Source of the DNA: CAG-877 sp045125935 | GTDB taxonomy: Bacteria > Bacillota_I > Bacilli_A > RF39 > UBA660 | Length of the DNA: 21,737 nucleotides | Direction: 5' to 3' | Assembly: GCA_045125935.1 (NCBI GenBank) | Contig: JBGVNW010000055.1 | Span: 1-21,737 of the forward strand | Part shown: in pieces, positions 7,541 through 15,447 of the stretch | Position numbering within the stretch: the stretch's first letter is position 1 | Layout of the letters: each line of letters opens with the position of its first letter | Notes under the pieces: generated by a model | Databases searched by the model: none | What the model saw: the letters and a program-made list of their open reading frames with translations, nothing else | Told to the model about the DNA's origin: nothing | Program-made: the position numbers and the translations under genes

Positions 7541-7965
7541 AATTCTAATACTTCAATCTCTTCAACAACAGCTAACTGTTGCTCAATAATTAACTTCAGT
7601 TTCTTTTTAAATACTTCCATATTTCTTTCTAAAAGCTGAGCACTCTTCTCTATTCTATTTGCTCTTATCAAAGCTTCATTAACAATTTTACTAGCATTTT
7701 CTTTTGCTTGACTAATAATTGTTTCAGATTCATCTCTAGCCATTCTTTTTATATCATCGCTAGCCTTCTCAGCTCTCATAATCGCTACTTTTAAAGTATC
7801 TTCAATATTTTTATAATGTTCAAGCTCATTTTTTAATGCTATTATCTCATCTCTTTGACTTTGACATCTTAAAACTATATCTTCAGTCTCGGTAATCACA
7901 TCACTAACAAATTGATTTACTTCACTACGATTATATCCATTAGCTTCATAACTAAATTTTTCCAT
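7531..7965 (-). CDS. divIVA: DivIVA-family cell division / polarity protein
   Basis: This coiled-coil protein recognises curved membrane at division sites and poles and recruits other factors. The DivIVA N-terminal signature is FSYEANGYNRSEVNQFV, matching the family pattern F...GYxxxEVxxFL. Nearly all the rest is predicted coiled coil, rich in Glu, Lys and Ala. A longer frame opens at GTG 7974, but that GTG is part of the ribosome site (TGAGGTGAT). The ATG at 7965 lies 6 nt downstream of GAGGTG and is the better start, giving 144 residues. It follows sepF by 28 nt, as in the sepF-divIVA division cluster of other Firmicutes. The stop codon sits inside the terminator. Confidence 0.9.
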   Translation of the reverse strand: MEKFSYEANGYNRSEVNQFVSDVITETEDIVLRCQSQRDEIIALKNELEHYKNIEDTLKVAIMRAEKASDDIKRMARDESETIISQAKENASKIVNEALIRANRIEKSAQLLERNMEVFKKKLKLIIEQQLAVVEEIEVLELEP

Positions 7966-7993
7966 TATGATCACCTCAGAATAAAGTCACCTT

Positions 7994-8431
7994 TTAAAAG
8001 AAATCGTCCTCTTCTTCTACTTCTTTTTCTTTTTTACCCTTAGCAGCTTTTACTGCGCCTTGAGCATCATCACTAATTTTTCCCTCAACATTAACATTTT
8101 TAGGAGTACATAAGAAGATTCCTCCACCTAATTTTTGCAAATCTCCACCAATCGCATAAATAGTACCATATAAAAAGTCTACTATTCTCTTAGCTTGATC
8201 TGGAGTAACTCTCTTTAAATTAACAACAACAGCATTTCTTGCTTTCAAATAATCTGCTATTTGTTGACTTTCAGAATAAGCTCTTGGTTCTAATAACATC
8301 ATCTTACTACCTGCTACTCCATTCGCAACATGATATTCTTCTCTTGTAGTTGTATAATATTCTTCTTCAGGAGAAACTTCATTATCACCATCAGATTCAC
8401 CTAAGAATTTTTTAAATTTCTCTAAAGCCAT
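7994..8431 (-). CDS. sepF: SepF, FtsZ membrane anchor / Z-ring assembly protein
   Basis: SepF is a 145-residue division protein that binds FtsZ, polymerises into rings and tethers the Z-ring to the membrane. The N terminus MALEKFKKFLGES can form the membrane-binding amphipathic helix. An acidic linker is followed by the SepF core (about 42-118: KMMLLEPRAYSESQQIADYL, NAVVVNL, RIVDFLYGTIYAIGGDLQKL, GGIFLCTP). The tail ends EEEDDFF. The length and domain order are normal for the family. A GGAGGTTAG ribosome site lies upstream of the ATG. It is co-transcribed with divIVA; ftsZ and the ylm genes that often accompany it are not in this window. Confidence 0.95.
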   Translation of the reverse strand: MALEKFKKFLGESDGDNEVSPEEEYYTTTREEYHVANGVAGSKMMLLEPRAYSESQQIADYLKARNAVVVNLKRVTPDQAKRIVDFLYGTIYAIGGDLQKLGGGIFLCTPKNVNVEGKISDDAQGAVKAAKGKKEKEVEEEDDFF

Positions 8432-8470
8432 AATAACTAACCTCCATATAATGGTCTACACTATAAACAA

Positions 8471-8498
8471 ATTCTACCACAAATCTCATAAAAGAAAA
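8471..8498 (-). promoter_or_regulatory. Candidate promoter for sepF-divIVA (extended -10)
   Basis: Upstream of sepF the minus strand reads TGGTAGAAT, an extended -10 element (TAGAAT at 8476-8471). A weak -35-like TTTTCT lies 16 nt further up (8498-8493). The implied start near 8464 leaves room for the GGAGG site at about 8448-8442. This is inferred from consensus only. Confidence 0.45.
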
Positions 8499-8521
8499 AG
8501 TAAAATTTAACTAAATTATTT

Positions 8522-10447
8522 CTAATTATTAAAAGTTCTATCACCAACATTATTAGTATAACTAATAAATCTTCCAGTAGAACTATTATCCATTTGATTT
8601 TGATTACCTATAAATGCACCACTAGGATAAATACCTAACAATGTTGCTGTCTCTGCCTGTGGTTCTACATAATTTTGTACTTGCTGATACCAAACAGTAC
8701 CTATATCTACATTATTACTCATAGGTCTAGGATTTGGTAAATCTATATACATTGAAACAGGTATCTTAAAAGCATTACCAAACGCTATACAATTTCCTGG
8801 TTTCAAGTTTTTTAATTGCTGAACAATTTCAATCGAAATATTTGGAACCATATTCTTAATATAATCTAAATCTTTAGGATGTAATGTTCTAAGAATAATA
8901 AAATTAGTACATTGTGAAATACATGTATCTGATAATTCGCTAGGTCTTTGTGTAATTAAACCTAAGAAAATACCATACTTACGTCCTTCTTTTGTAATAC
9001 GTTCAAATATATTATAACCAAGTAAATCAACATCACGATCCTTAATAACATATCTATGTGCTTCTTCAATAATAATATGAAAAGCTCTGCTCCCACGTGG
9101 ATATGTATTAGCCGCAACACTAAACAACATTCTTGAAACAATCTTTGTAATTACTTTAGCCATTCTATCATCAACATAATTAATATTAAAATTAATTATT
9201 TGACACTTACTTCCATCAGCTAATCTCATTAAACTATCAATATATTGTTCTTTATTTACAAACTGTGGATAATTAAAAAACTCTCTGTAATCACTATTTA
9301 CAAGTGTATGTAATCTAACACTTAAAACATTAGCATAATCAAATACTTTATTACTCTTTAAAATACCTTCATTAATTAAAGCAAAATCCATTGCAAGTTC
9401 TAAATCATAAAGTGTATAAAAAGGATTTAAGTCTTCTGGATTAACAACCTCATCATCATCAGTTATATATCCTCTAATAAACTCAACAACAAGTTCCATT
9501 TCTTGCATTTTACCAGTTTTATCTACATATAAACATTGTTTTAATGTACGAACATATCCTGGTTGAACAATCGGTGTTTCTAAATTCAATTCAGTTGTAT
9601 TAAACTTAGTCAAAACTGCTGTTACTTGATCTCTAATTTTAGTAGAATCATTTCCACTAAGTAATATATCTTGTAAAGCTCTAGCAATAATATCATTCTT
9701 TTTCTTTATTACAAAAGTAGAATTACCAGTAAGTATTGGAACTAATTTTAATGTCTTTTCAATTATTGGTAATTGTGTAGGATTATCAGCATCCAATAAT
9801 AAAGCTAAATCATCTACATCTAATAACCATACTGGTATTCGTAATATTTCCCCTTCATTTACTGACTTTGTATTCGTTGTAAATGATTTATAATTAACAT
9901 TTGGATTAAGTTGATGTAATCCTACAAAGGCACTATTATACTCACCATATGCATCAAAGAAAAAGAAATTAGCATTAACAGGAGTTCTTTTATTTGAAAA
10001 TAACTTTTGTAAAATAGATGCCACGGTACAACTTTTACCAGAACCACTATTTCCTAATACTGAAAAATGATTACTAAAAAAATCATTAACATCTACATTT
10101 ATTCTATATCCTTCATATACATTACTTGTTCCAAAATTAGTTTCATTTTGTTCTAACACTTGATTTCCAAGTACATATTCTAACTCTTCTACTGAAATTA
10201 TCCTTGCAATTGACTTAAATGAAGGCTTTTTAGTATTTCCAGGAACAAAAACATTATCAATTAATTCACCTACTATGACAGTAGTCATAACTTTTTGACT
10301 TGTACATATAATTTCCGCCACAATATTTCGATCAGTATCATCTTCAAACACAACATGTAATCCTACAAGATTTGGTTGTTTATTAATGTCAACATCCAAA
10401 CTAACTATAACACGATCATCTACTATCTCTAAAATATTTCCTATCAC
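8522..10447 (-). CDS. HerA-like FtsK/HerA-superfamily ATPase (DUF87), orphan
   Basis: This is a hexameric-type DNA-pumping ATPase by family, 641 residues. An N-terminal HAS-barrel-like beta domain (about 1-90) precedes the RecA-like core. The core has Walker A GNSGSGKS at 132-139, Walker B HIIIEEAH at 457-464, a polar sensor in LITQRPSE (about 498-504) and a candidate arginine finger in KEGRKYG (486-492). A Gln/Asn-rich, probably disordered C-terminal tail (about 577-641) is extra. HerA homologues work with NurA nucleases in archaea, or with SIR2 or nuclease partners in bacterial phage defence. No such partner lies next to it here; the downstream neighbours are sepF and divIVA. The start is GTG at 10447, 4 nt behind AAGGTGG. 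A role in chromosome handling at division is only a guess. Confidence 0.88.
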   Translation of the reverse strand: MIGNILEIVDDRVIVSLDVDINKQPNLVGLHVVFEDDTDRNIVAEIICTSQKVMTTVIVGELIDNVFVPGNTKKPSFKSIARIISVEELEYVLGNQVLEQNETNFGTSNVYEGYRINVDVNDFFSNHFSVLGNSGSGKSCTVASILQKLFSNKRTPVNANFFFFDAYGEYNSAFVGLHQLNPNVNYKSFTTNTKSVNEGEILRIPVWLLDVDDLALLLDADNPTQLPIIEKTLKLVPILTGNSTFVIKKKNDIIARALQDILLSGNDSTKIRDQVTAVLTKFNTTELNLETPIVQPGYVRTLKQCLYVDKTGKMQEMELVVEFIRGYITDDDEVVNPEDLNPFYTLYDLELAMDFALINEGILKSNKVFDYANVLSVRLHTLVNSDYREFFNYPQFVNKEQYIDSLMRLADGSKCQIINFNINYVDDRMAKVITKIVSRMLFSVAANTYPRGSRAFHIIIEEAHRYVIKDRDVDLLGYNIFERITKEGRKYGIFLGLITQRPSELSDTCISQCTNFIILRTLHPKDLDYIKNMVPNISIEIVQQLKNLKPGNCIAFGNAFKIPVSMYIDLPNPRPMSNNVDIGTVWYQQVQNYVEPQAETATLLGIYPSGAFIGNQNQMDNSSTGRFISYTNNVGDRTFNN

Positions 10448-10474
10448 ATTGCCACCTTCTTTTACCCTATAATT

Positions 10475-10483
10475 AGTATAACA
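10475..10483 (-). promoter_or_regulatory. Candidate extended -10 promoter for the HerA-like gene
   Basis: The minus strand reads TGTTATACT (10483-10475), a TGn-extended -10 box, with only T-rich sequence at the -35 position. The implied start near 10468 lies just above the AAGGTGG ribosome site. Confidence 0.4.
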
Positions 10484-10560
10484 AATTAAACAACTAAAAA
10501 AAAGAAATTATTTAAATTTTTACAAAAGAACCCAATAAGTTAATATTAAAATATATAAAA

Positions 10561-10595
10561 GAAAAAGTACACAGAACAACATCTATTCTATATAC
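10561..10595 (-). terminator. Intrinsic terminator after the YgjV-family gene
   Basis: In minus-strand RNA, GTATATAGAA (10595-10586) pairs with TTCTGTGTAC (10576-10567) over 10 bp including two G-U pairs. A 9-nt loop separates the arms, and TTTTTCTTTTAT follows. It lies 7 nt past the stop of the gene ending at 10602. Confidence 0.8.
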
Positions 10596-10601
10596 TTCTA
10601 A

Positions 10602-11126
10602 CTAAACTTTAATCAACTTTTTTCTCTTTTTCTTTTTTCTTTCTTTATAATCTGTAATTAAAACCAGAAAATTAGATAAAATTAATATAAAATCCGTAAT
10701 TGCCCCTGAAACACTACCAACATATACATCATAGATTAACCAAACTGTATATGATACTATTCCTCCAACAACTACAACAGTCTTCTTATTTGCTAAAGAA
10801 AAGCCATCTATCATTGATGCAAGTGAAGGTAATACTGACATAATTCCACTAAAATTAAATATCGCAATTAATATATATACTGGTATAGAACAATAAAACA
10901 GTTTCAAATCATCATCAGATTTATAATATACAAAGTCTCTTACTGTTTCAAATAATACGACATATAAGCCACTCATTCCATCCAAAAAATAATAATGAAT
11001 TACAAACAGTACACATGATATTACTTGAAGTAATAAAACATCATCTACTTTTTTTCGCCAATAACTAAGAGCCAAAAATATCCACGCTATAAATCCAACA
11101 AGTTGTATTACAAATGCCTCTAACAC
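10602..11126 (-). CDS. YgjV-family integral membrane protein
   Basis: This membrane protein of 174 residues has about six or seven helices between residues 4 and 157 and a strongly basic C-terminal tail (YKERKKKKRKKLIKV). The N-terminal pattern resembles, from memory, the inner-membrane YgjV family (PF10688): QLVGFIAWIFLALSYWRKK followed by LLQVISCVLFVIHYYFLDG. The function of that family is not established, though the topology resembles small transport-type proteins. The start is GTG at 11126, 9 nt behind a perfect GGAGG. It is a single-gene unit with its own promoter (11183-11155) and terminator (10595-10561). Confidence 0.75.
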   Translation of the reverse strand: MLEAFVIQLVGFIAWIFLALSYWRKKVDDVLLLQVISCVLFVIHYYFLDGMSGLYVVLFETVRDFVYYKSDDDLKLFYCSIPVYILIAIFNFSGIMSVLPSLASMIDGFSLANKKTVVVVGGIVSYTVWLIYDVYVGSVSGAITDFILILSNFLVLITDYKERKKKKRKKLIKV

Positions 11127-11154
11127 TAATTATTACCTCCAACTATCTATTAAA

Positions 11155-11183
11155 AGTATATCAAAATAACTACCCCAAAACAA
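11155..11183 (-). promoter_or_regulatory. Promoter of the YgjV-family gene
   Basis: On the minus strand, TTGTTT (11183-11178), a 17-nt spacer and TATACT (11160-11155) give a good sigma-A-type promoter. The implied start is near 11148, upstream of the GGAGG at 11140-11136. Its -35 overlaps the U-tract of the preceding gene's terminator, so the two units are packed end to end. Confidence 0.65.
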
Positions 11184-11213
11184 CAAAAATACTTAAAAAA
11201 GCATTTAAGTATT
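11178..11213 (-). terminator. Intrinsic terminator after the lipoprotein gene
   Basis: A perfect 10-bp stem AATACTTAAA/TTTAAGTATT (11213-11204 with 11197-11188), a 6-nt loop and TTTGTTGTTTT downstream on the minus strand follow the stop codon at 11215 by one base. The U-tract doubles as the -35 region of the next promoter. Confidence 0.75.
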
Positions 11214-11214
11214 C

Positions 11215-11859
11215 TTATCCTTCGTATAAACCATGTATCTTTTGTCTATCAATATCACTAATATCTTCTAAAACCCATTCACCGTTTTCATCTTTAGTAA
11301 GATAAAAAGTAATATCATATTTAGCTTTATCCGTAACATCCTTTAGTTGTTTAATTTTATAATCAATAAATTTAGTAGTTTCATCAAACATATCTTCTAC
11401 AGCATCCCCAATTGCGTCTCCTGCATCCTCTACTGCTCCACCAATAACTTCACCGCTTTCATCAGTTTCTTTAGTATTGTCATTGTCATCATCATCATCT
11501 AAAAACTCGTCACGATGTTCACTATAATAATTTTTAGATTTAGTAATAGATGTTGCATAATCATAAACTTCTACTTCTACATCAACAGTCGCATTATCAC
11601 CATTTATTTCTTCACTTTTTATCTTATAAGATAAATTTTGATATTGCTTTTCCATTAAACTACGATATTCTTTCTTCTGTTCATCAGACATTTTTTCATC
11701 CGTTGAAATAACTGAGTCAAGTTGAGCTAAAACTGCACTATCCATTGATTGATATTTTCCTAAAAATTCTTCTACTTTTGCTGTTGGTGTTCCCATATTA
11801 GTTCCACATCCAGTCATAAGTACTAAAATTAAACTCAATACAATTAATAACTTTTTCAT
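11215..11859 (-). CDS. Putative lipoprotein with acidic insert
   Basis: This is a surface lipoprotein of unknown function. The best start is ATG at 11859, with GGAGG 6 nt upstream and an immediate lipoprotein signal: MKKLLIVLSL then LMTGC with lipid-attachment Cys18. A frame extending to 11907 would put a hydrophilic leader before the signal and is less likely. The mature part (214 residues in all) begins TPTAKVEEFLGKYQSMD, similar to small NTF2-like or DUF4878-type lipoproteins. A conserved-looking end reads ITFYLTKDENGEWVLEDIS. In between is an acidic run (DEFLDDDDDNDN) and an amphipathic Gly/Ala/Asp repeat (GGAVEDAGDAIGDAVEDM), which look like an insertion. It has its own terminator; no convincing promoter is seen. 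Confidence 0.75.
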   Translation of the reverse strand: MKKLLIVLSLILVLMTGCGTNMGTPTAKVEEFLGKYQSMDSAVLAQLDSVISTDEKMSDEQKKEYRSLMEKQYQNLSYKIKSEEINGDNATVDVEVEVYDYATSITKSKNYYSEHRDEFLDDDDDNDNTKETDESGEVIGGAVEDAGDAIGDAVEDMFDETTKFIDYKIKQLKDVTDKAKYDITFYLTKDENGEWVLEDISDIDRQKIHGLYEG

Positions 11860-11903
11860 AAATTTCCTCCCATTCATATCTTTAACTAAATAAAAGAAAA
11901 TAT

Positions 11904-11935
11904 ACAAAAAAAATACAAAAATTTAATTTTGTATT
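11904..11935 (-). terminator. Intrinsic terminator after asnS
   Basis: AATACAAAA (11935-11927 on minus) pairs with TTTTGTATT (11920-11912) over 9 bp, with a 6-nt loop and a run of U (11911-11906). It lies 10 nt past the asnS stop. The stem is flanked by A's on the other side, so it could also stop plus-strand transcription. Confidence 0.75.
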
Positions 11936-11945
11936 TTTTTAATTA

Positions 11946-13325
11946 TTAAAATTCGCAATTTCCAGGAGTTCTTGGGAATGGTATAACATCTCGAATATTT
12001 TCAACACCTGTTAGATAAATAAGTAATCTTTCAAATCCCATACCAAATCCAGAATGAACACATCCTCCATATTTACGTAAATTTAAATACCAATCTAAGC
12101 CTTCTTTTTCCATACCAAGTTCATCCATACGACTAACTAATTTATCATAGTTTTCTTCACGTTGTGATCCACCCATTAACTCTCCTGCTCCAGGTACTTC
12201 TAAGTCAACTGCCGCAACAGTCTTACCATCTGCATTTTGTTTCATGTAGAATGCTTTAATATCTTTAGGCCAATTTTTAATAAATACTGGTCCATTAAAA
12301 TATTCCGTAATATATTTTTCATGTTCTTTCGCAATATCTTCTCCATATTCAGGACTAAATTCCCATTTAACTGGAGCTTCTTTTAATATTCTAATAACTT
12401 CTTCATGATCAATACGAACAAATTCTGAATTAACAAGTTTTGTAAGTTTCTCAATTAATCCTTTTTCAACAAAACTATCAAAGAAAGTCATCTCTTCACT
12501 ACAATTATCAAGTACATATTTAACAACATATTTTAGCATTTCTTCCATAACATCCATATCACCATCAAGGTCAGTAAATGCCATTTCTGGTTCAATCATC
12601 CAAAATTCATTAGCGTGAGTTTTAGTATTAGAGTTTTCTGCTCTAAATGTTGGTCCAAAAGTATATGTTTTTTTATAAGCTAAAGCAAATGTTTCTGCTT
12701 GTAATTGTCCACTAACTGTAAGCGCAGCTTGTTTACCAAAGAAATCCTTACTATAATCAACTTTTCCAGCTTTTGCTACTCTATCTAAATCAAGGGTTGT
12801 TACTTGGAACATTTCTCCAGCCCCTTCACAGTCACTTGCAGTAATAAGTGGTGCATGGAAATATACATATTTGTTTTCTTGGAAATATTTATGTATTGCA
12901 TAAGCTGCAACACTTCTAACTCTAAATACCGCACTAAATAAATTAGTTCTAGGTCTTAAATATGCTTGTTCTCTTAAAAATTCTCTTGTATGTCTTTTAG
13001 GTTGAATTGGATAATCCTCTGGACAATCACCAAGTAAATTAATACTAACTACTTGTACCTCAAATTCTTGTCCTTTCGCAGGAGAGGCAATTACTTTACC
13101 AACTACTTCAATAGCTGATCCAATTCTTAATTTTTGTATTTCATCAAAAGCTTCTAATTTATTATCATAAACAACTTGTACTGATTTAAAATAAGTACCA
13201 TCATTAAAATCTATAAAACCAAATTCTTTTTGCTTACGATGGTTTCTAACCCATCCTTGTAAAGTTACTTCTTTATCCATATAATCAGTTAACTTATCAT
13301 ATAAATCTCTAACATCTATAGCCAT
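11946..13325 (-). CDS. asnS: Asparaginyl-tRNA synthetase
   Basis: This class IIb aminoacyl-tRNA synthetase (459 residues, normal length) charges tRNA-Asn with asparagine using ATP. The N-terminal OB-fold anticodon domain spans about 18-100 (VTLQGWVRNHRKQKEFGFIDF). The catalytic domain has motif 2 FRAENSNTKTHANEF (227-241) and motif 3 GFGMGFERLL (426-435). The ending RDVIPFPRTPGNCEF is typical of AsnRS and differs from the AspRS ending. AGGAG precedes the ATG. It is last in an operon with a pseudouridine synthase and a GH3 enzyme (gap 10 nt). No T-box leader is visible, which is expected because it lacks its own promoter region. Confidence 0.98.
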   Translation of the reverse strand: MAIDVRDLYDKLTDYMDKEVTLQGWVRNHRKQKEFGFIDFNDGTYFKSVQVVYDNKLEAFDEIQKLRIGSAIEVVGKVIASPAKGQEFEVQVVSINLLGDCPEDYPIQPKRHTREFLREQAYLRPRTNLFSAVFRVRSVAAYAIHKYFQENKYVYFHAPLITASDCEGAGEMFQVTTLDLDRVAKAGKVDYSKDFFGKQAALTVSGQLQAETFALAYKKTYTFGPTFRAENSNTKTHANEFWMIEPEMAFTDLDGDMDVMEEMLKYVVKYVLDNCSEEMTFFDSFVEKGLIEKLTKLVNSEFVRIDHEEVIRILKEAPVKWEFSPEYGEDIAKEHEKYITEYFNGPVFIKNWPKDIKAFYMKQNADGKTVAAVDLEVPGAGELMGGSQREENYDKLVSRMDELGMEKEGLDWYLNLRKYGGCVHSGFGMGFERLLIYLTGVENIRDVIPFPRTPGNCEF

Positions 13326-13335
13326 ATTATCACTC

Positions 13336-14505
13336 CTAATCTTTCATATTATAAGCTATTTTCCAAGCCAAAATTCTCTTTACTGACTCATTTATTCTAT
13401 CAATACTAATTTCTCCCGTATTAACTGCATTTAATACTTCATTATACATATTAACAAAATCTGATGTAATAATCAAATCATTACCAGCTTTAACCGCAAG
13501 TGTTGCCGCTCTTCCATCATTAACATAACTTTTAACTGCATCCATTGCTAAATCATCTGTCATAATAATACCACTAAATTCAAGTGTATTACGTAATTCC
13601 GAAATTACCTTTTCACTTAAACTAGCTGGATAACTACTATCCATACAATTAATAATATTATGAGAAACTAACACCGTTGGTACCTTAGCTTCTATTCCAC
13701 TTTTAAATGGTAAATAATCATTATTAACAAAACTCTCATAACTTCTATTATCTATCGCAATACCAGTATGCGTATCAACATTATTTCCATATCCCGGAAA
13801 ATGTTTTAAACAAGAAGAAATTCCTGCACTATTTGCATAATCAACCATATTTGAAATAAATGTTGACGTATTTACAGCATCCATTCCAAATGAACGATCA
13901 TAAATAAAATCTTCTGAGTTAACAGATATATCCGCAACAGGTGCTAAATTTAAATTAATACCTAAACTAAGTAATAAACTAGCCTTTTCATTTTCAATTT
14001 GACTAAGTAATTCATAACCACCTTGATCATAATAATATCTAGGAGAAGCAAACTTACTACTTCTAAAATTACTAAATCTACTAACTCTCGTAACATATCC
14101 TCCCTCTTCATCAACTGCAATTACTAAAGGATACTTACTCATATTTTGTAACAATAAAATTTCACTACTAATAGACTCCTTAGTATGATATTCAAAGTCC
14201 TTCGCAAATAAAATATATCCAGAAGGATTATAATTATTTATCTCATTACTTGCACTATTCCTATCATATCTAACTAAAAATAATTGACCAATCTTTTCTT
14301 CTAAACTCATAGACATGGCCATATCTAAAGCCTCATCATAGTATTCTTCAAATAGTTCTTTTTTAACAGGAATTACATCCTCAGTAACATCTTCATCAAT
14401 AATTTTCTTATCAACTATATCTTCTTTAAATAAATACTTATAGCCATAAAAACTAAGTCCCAAAACACTAATCAAAACCACTAATACTATTATTACTTTT
14501 TTCAT
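13336..14505 (-). CDS. Membrane-anchored GH3 beta-N-acetylhexosaminidase, NagZ-like
   Basis: This family 3 glycoside hydrolase (389 residues) probably removes GlcNAc from muropeptides during wall turnover. An N-terminal hydrophobic segment (4-20) anchors or exports it, and an acidic linker (28-60) follows. The GH3 barrel starts at MSLEEKIGQLFLVR. Key motifs are VDEEGG (131-136), KHFPGYG (234-240) with the NagZ-type DTH triad (Asp244-Thr-His246), and the nucleophile Asp317 in IMTDDLAMD. The Asp-His general acid pair is diagnostic of NagZ-type GH3 enzymes. Single-domain length and an outward location fit Gram-positive members. The gene follows the pseudouridine synthase by 8 nt with GAGG before the ATG. 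Confidence 0.9.
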   Translation of the reverse strand: MKKVIIVLVVLISVLGLSFYGYKYLFKEDIVDKKIIDEDVTEDVIPVKKELFEEYYDEALDMAMSMSLEEKIGQLFLVRYDRNSASNEINNYNPSGYILFAKDFEYHTKESISSEILLLQNMSKYPLVIAVDEEGGYVTRVSRFSNFRSSKFASPRYYYDQGGYELLSQIENEKASLLLSLGINLNLAPVADISVNSEDFIYDRSFGMDAVNTSTFISNMVDYANSAGISSCLKHFPGYGNNVDTHTGIAIDNRSYESFVNNDYLPFKSGIEAKVPTVLVSHNIINCMDSSYPASLSEKVISELRNTLEFSGIIMTDDLAMDAVKSYVNDGRAATLAVKAGNDLIITSDFVNMYNEVLNAVNTGEISIDRINESVKRILAWKIAYNMKD

Positions 14506-14513
14506 ATTAGCCT

Positions 14514-15365
14514 CTATTTATTCATAATTTTCTTAAATTCAGATGGATTAGCTATTTCAAATAAAATATCTTTCTTTATTACTGGATAATACATTTTTAA
14601 TCTATTCGCATGTAAATAAAGTCTACTTTCTCCATCTTTAATAGTTGAATACTTCTTATCCCCAACTATTGGATTTCCTAACGTACTCATCGCTACTCTT
14701 ATCTGATTCTTACGACCAGTTTCAATCTCAATACTAACTAATGAATAATTATCACTTTCTTTAATTACTTTATAATTAGTAATAGCTTCCTTTCCATCAC
14801 CTTTTTTAGTAACATAAACTAAATTAGTTTTAGTTTCTTTTAAACTCTGTACTACACGTCCCTCTTCATTTTTTAATCTTCCATGTACTACTGCTACATA
14901 CTCTCTTAATGTTACATATTCATTCCAATTTTCTTGTAATTGATTTTTAATTTTCTCATTCTTTGCTAAAACAACAACACCACTAGTATCTTTATCTAAT
15001 CTATGTACAATAAATACTTTAGCATTCTTATCTTTACTTTTTAAATAATCAGACACTATATGATATAAAGTCTTATCTTTTTCTTTATTAGTCGCAATTG
15101 TAAGTAATCCACTAGGTTTATTAACAACAATTATTTGATCATCTTCAAATACAACATCAAAAGGTAATACTTTTTTATTCTTATTATTAGTATCAATCAC
15201 AATATTCATACCTTTAACTAACTTATAATTATATTTAGTTGTCTTAACATTATTTACGTATATAGCCCCATGTGTTAAATATTGTTTAATTTTTTTCTTC
15301 GGCATATCTAAATTATTATATAAATATTCTAATAACTCACTATCCTGTTCAACTCGTAATTTCAT
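14514..15365 (-). CDS. RluA/RluD-family RNA pseudouridine synthase
   Basis: This enzyme (283 residues) isomerises uridine to pseudouridine in rRNA or tRNA. An N-terminal S4-like RNA-binding domain (about 8-58) is followed by the catalytic domain with HRLDKDTSG (121-129, catalytic Asp124), NKPSGLLT (82-89) and GRKNQIRV (217-224). The RNA target cannot be told from sequence; RluD-like 23S rRNA modification is the usual role of S4-bearing members. AGGAGGT lies just before the ATG. It heads the transcript that continues into the GH3 enzyme and asnS, behind a near-consensus promoter. Confidence 0.93.
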   Translation of the reverse strand: MKLRVEQDSELLEYLYNNLDMPKKKIKQYLTHGAIYVNNVKTTKYNYKLVKGMNIVIDTNNKNKKVLPFDVVFEDDQIIVVNKPSGLLTIATNKEKDKTLYHIVSDYLKSKDKNAKVFIVHRLDKDTSGVVVLAKNEKIKNQLQENWNEYVTLREYVAVVHGRLKNEEGRVVQSLKETKTNLVYVTKKGDGKEAITNYKVIKESDNYSLVSIEIETGRKNQIRVAMSTLGNPIVGDKKYSTIKDGESRLYLHANRLKMYYPVIKKDILFEIANPSEFKKIMNK

Positions 15366-15387
15366 ATTACCTCCTCACATACCTATT

Positions 15388-15416
15388 ATTATAATATAGA
15401 TAGTTAAAATAAACAA
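15388..15416 (-). promoter_or_regulatory. Promoter of the pseudouridine synthase-GH3-asnS operon
   Basis: TTGTTT (15416-15411), a 17-nt spacer and a perfect TATAAT (15393-15388) lie on the minus strand. The predicted start near 15381 is just above GAGGAGGT at 15376-15369. The -35 is the same hexamer as in the YgjV promoter. Confidence 0.75.
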
Positions 15417-15447
15417 AGAAAAAATCAACTAATTAAATAGTTGATTT
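15415..15447 (-). terminator. Intrinsic terminator containing the HAD-gene stop codon
   Basis: AAATCAACTA (15447-15438) pairs with TAGTTGATTT (15431-15422) over 10 bp with a 6-nt loop, followed by TTTTCTTTGTTT in the minus-strand RNA. The TAG stop (15431-15429) forms the start of the downstream arm. The U-tract runs into the -35 of the next operon. Confidence 0.8.

Noticed and set aside
8522..10447. HerA-based phage-defence system
   Set aside because: No SIR2, DUF4297, NurA or other nuclease gene is adjacent; the neighbours are division and housekeeping genes.
11936..13325. T-box or other riboswitch for asnS
   Set aside because: asnS follows the GH3 gene by 10 nt with no leader, and the operon promoter at 15388-15416 has only a short untranslated region.
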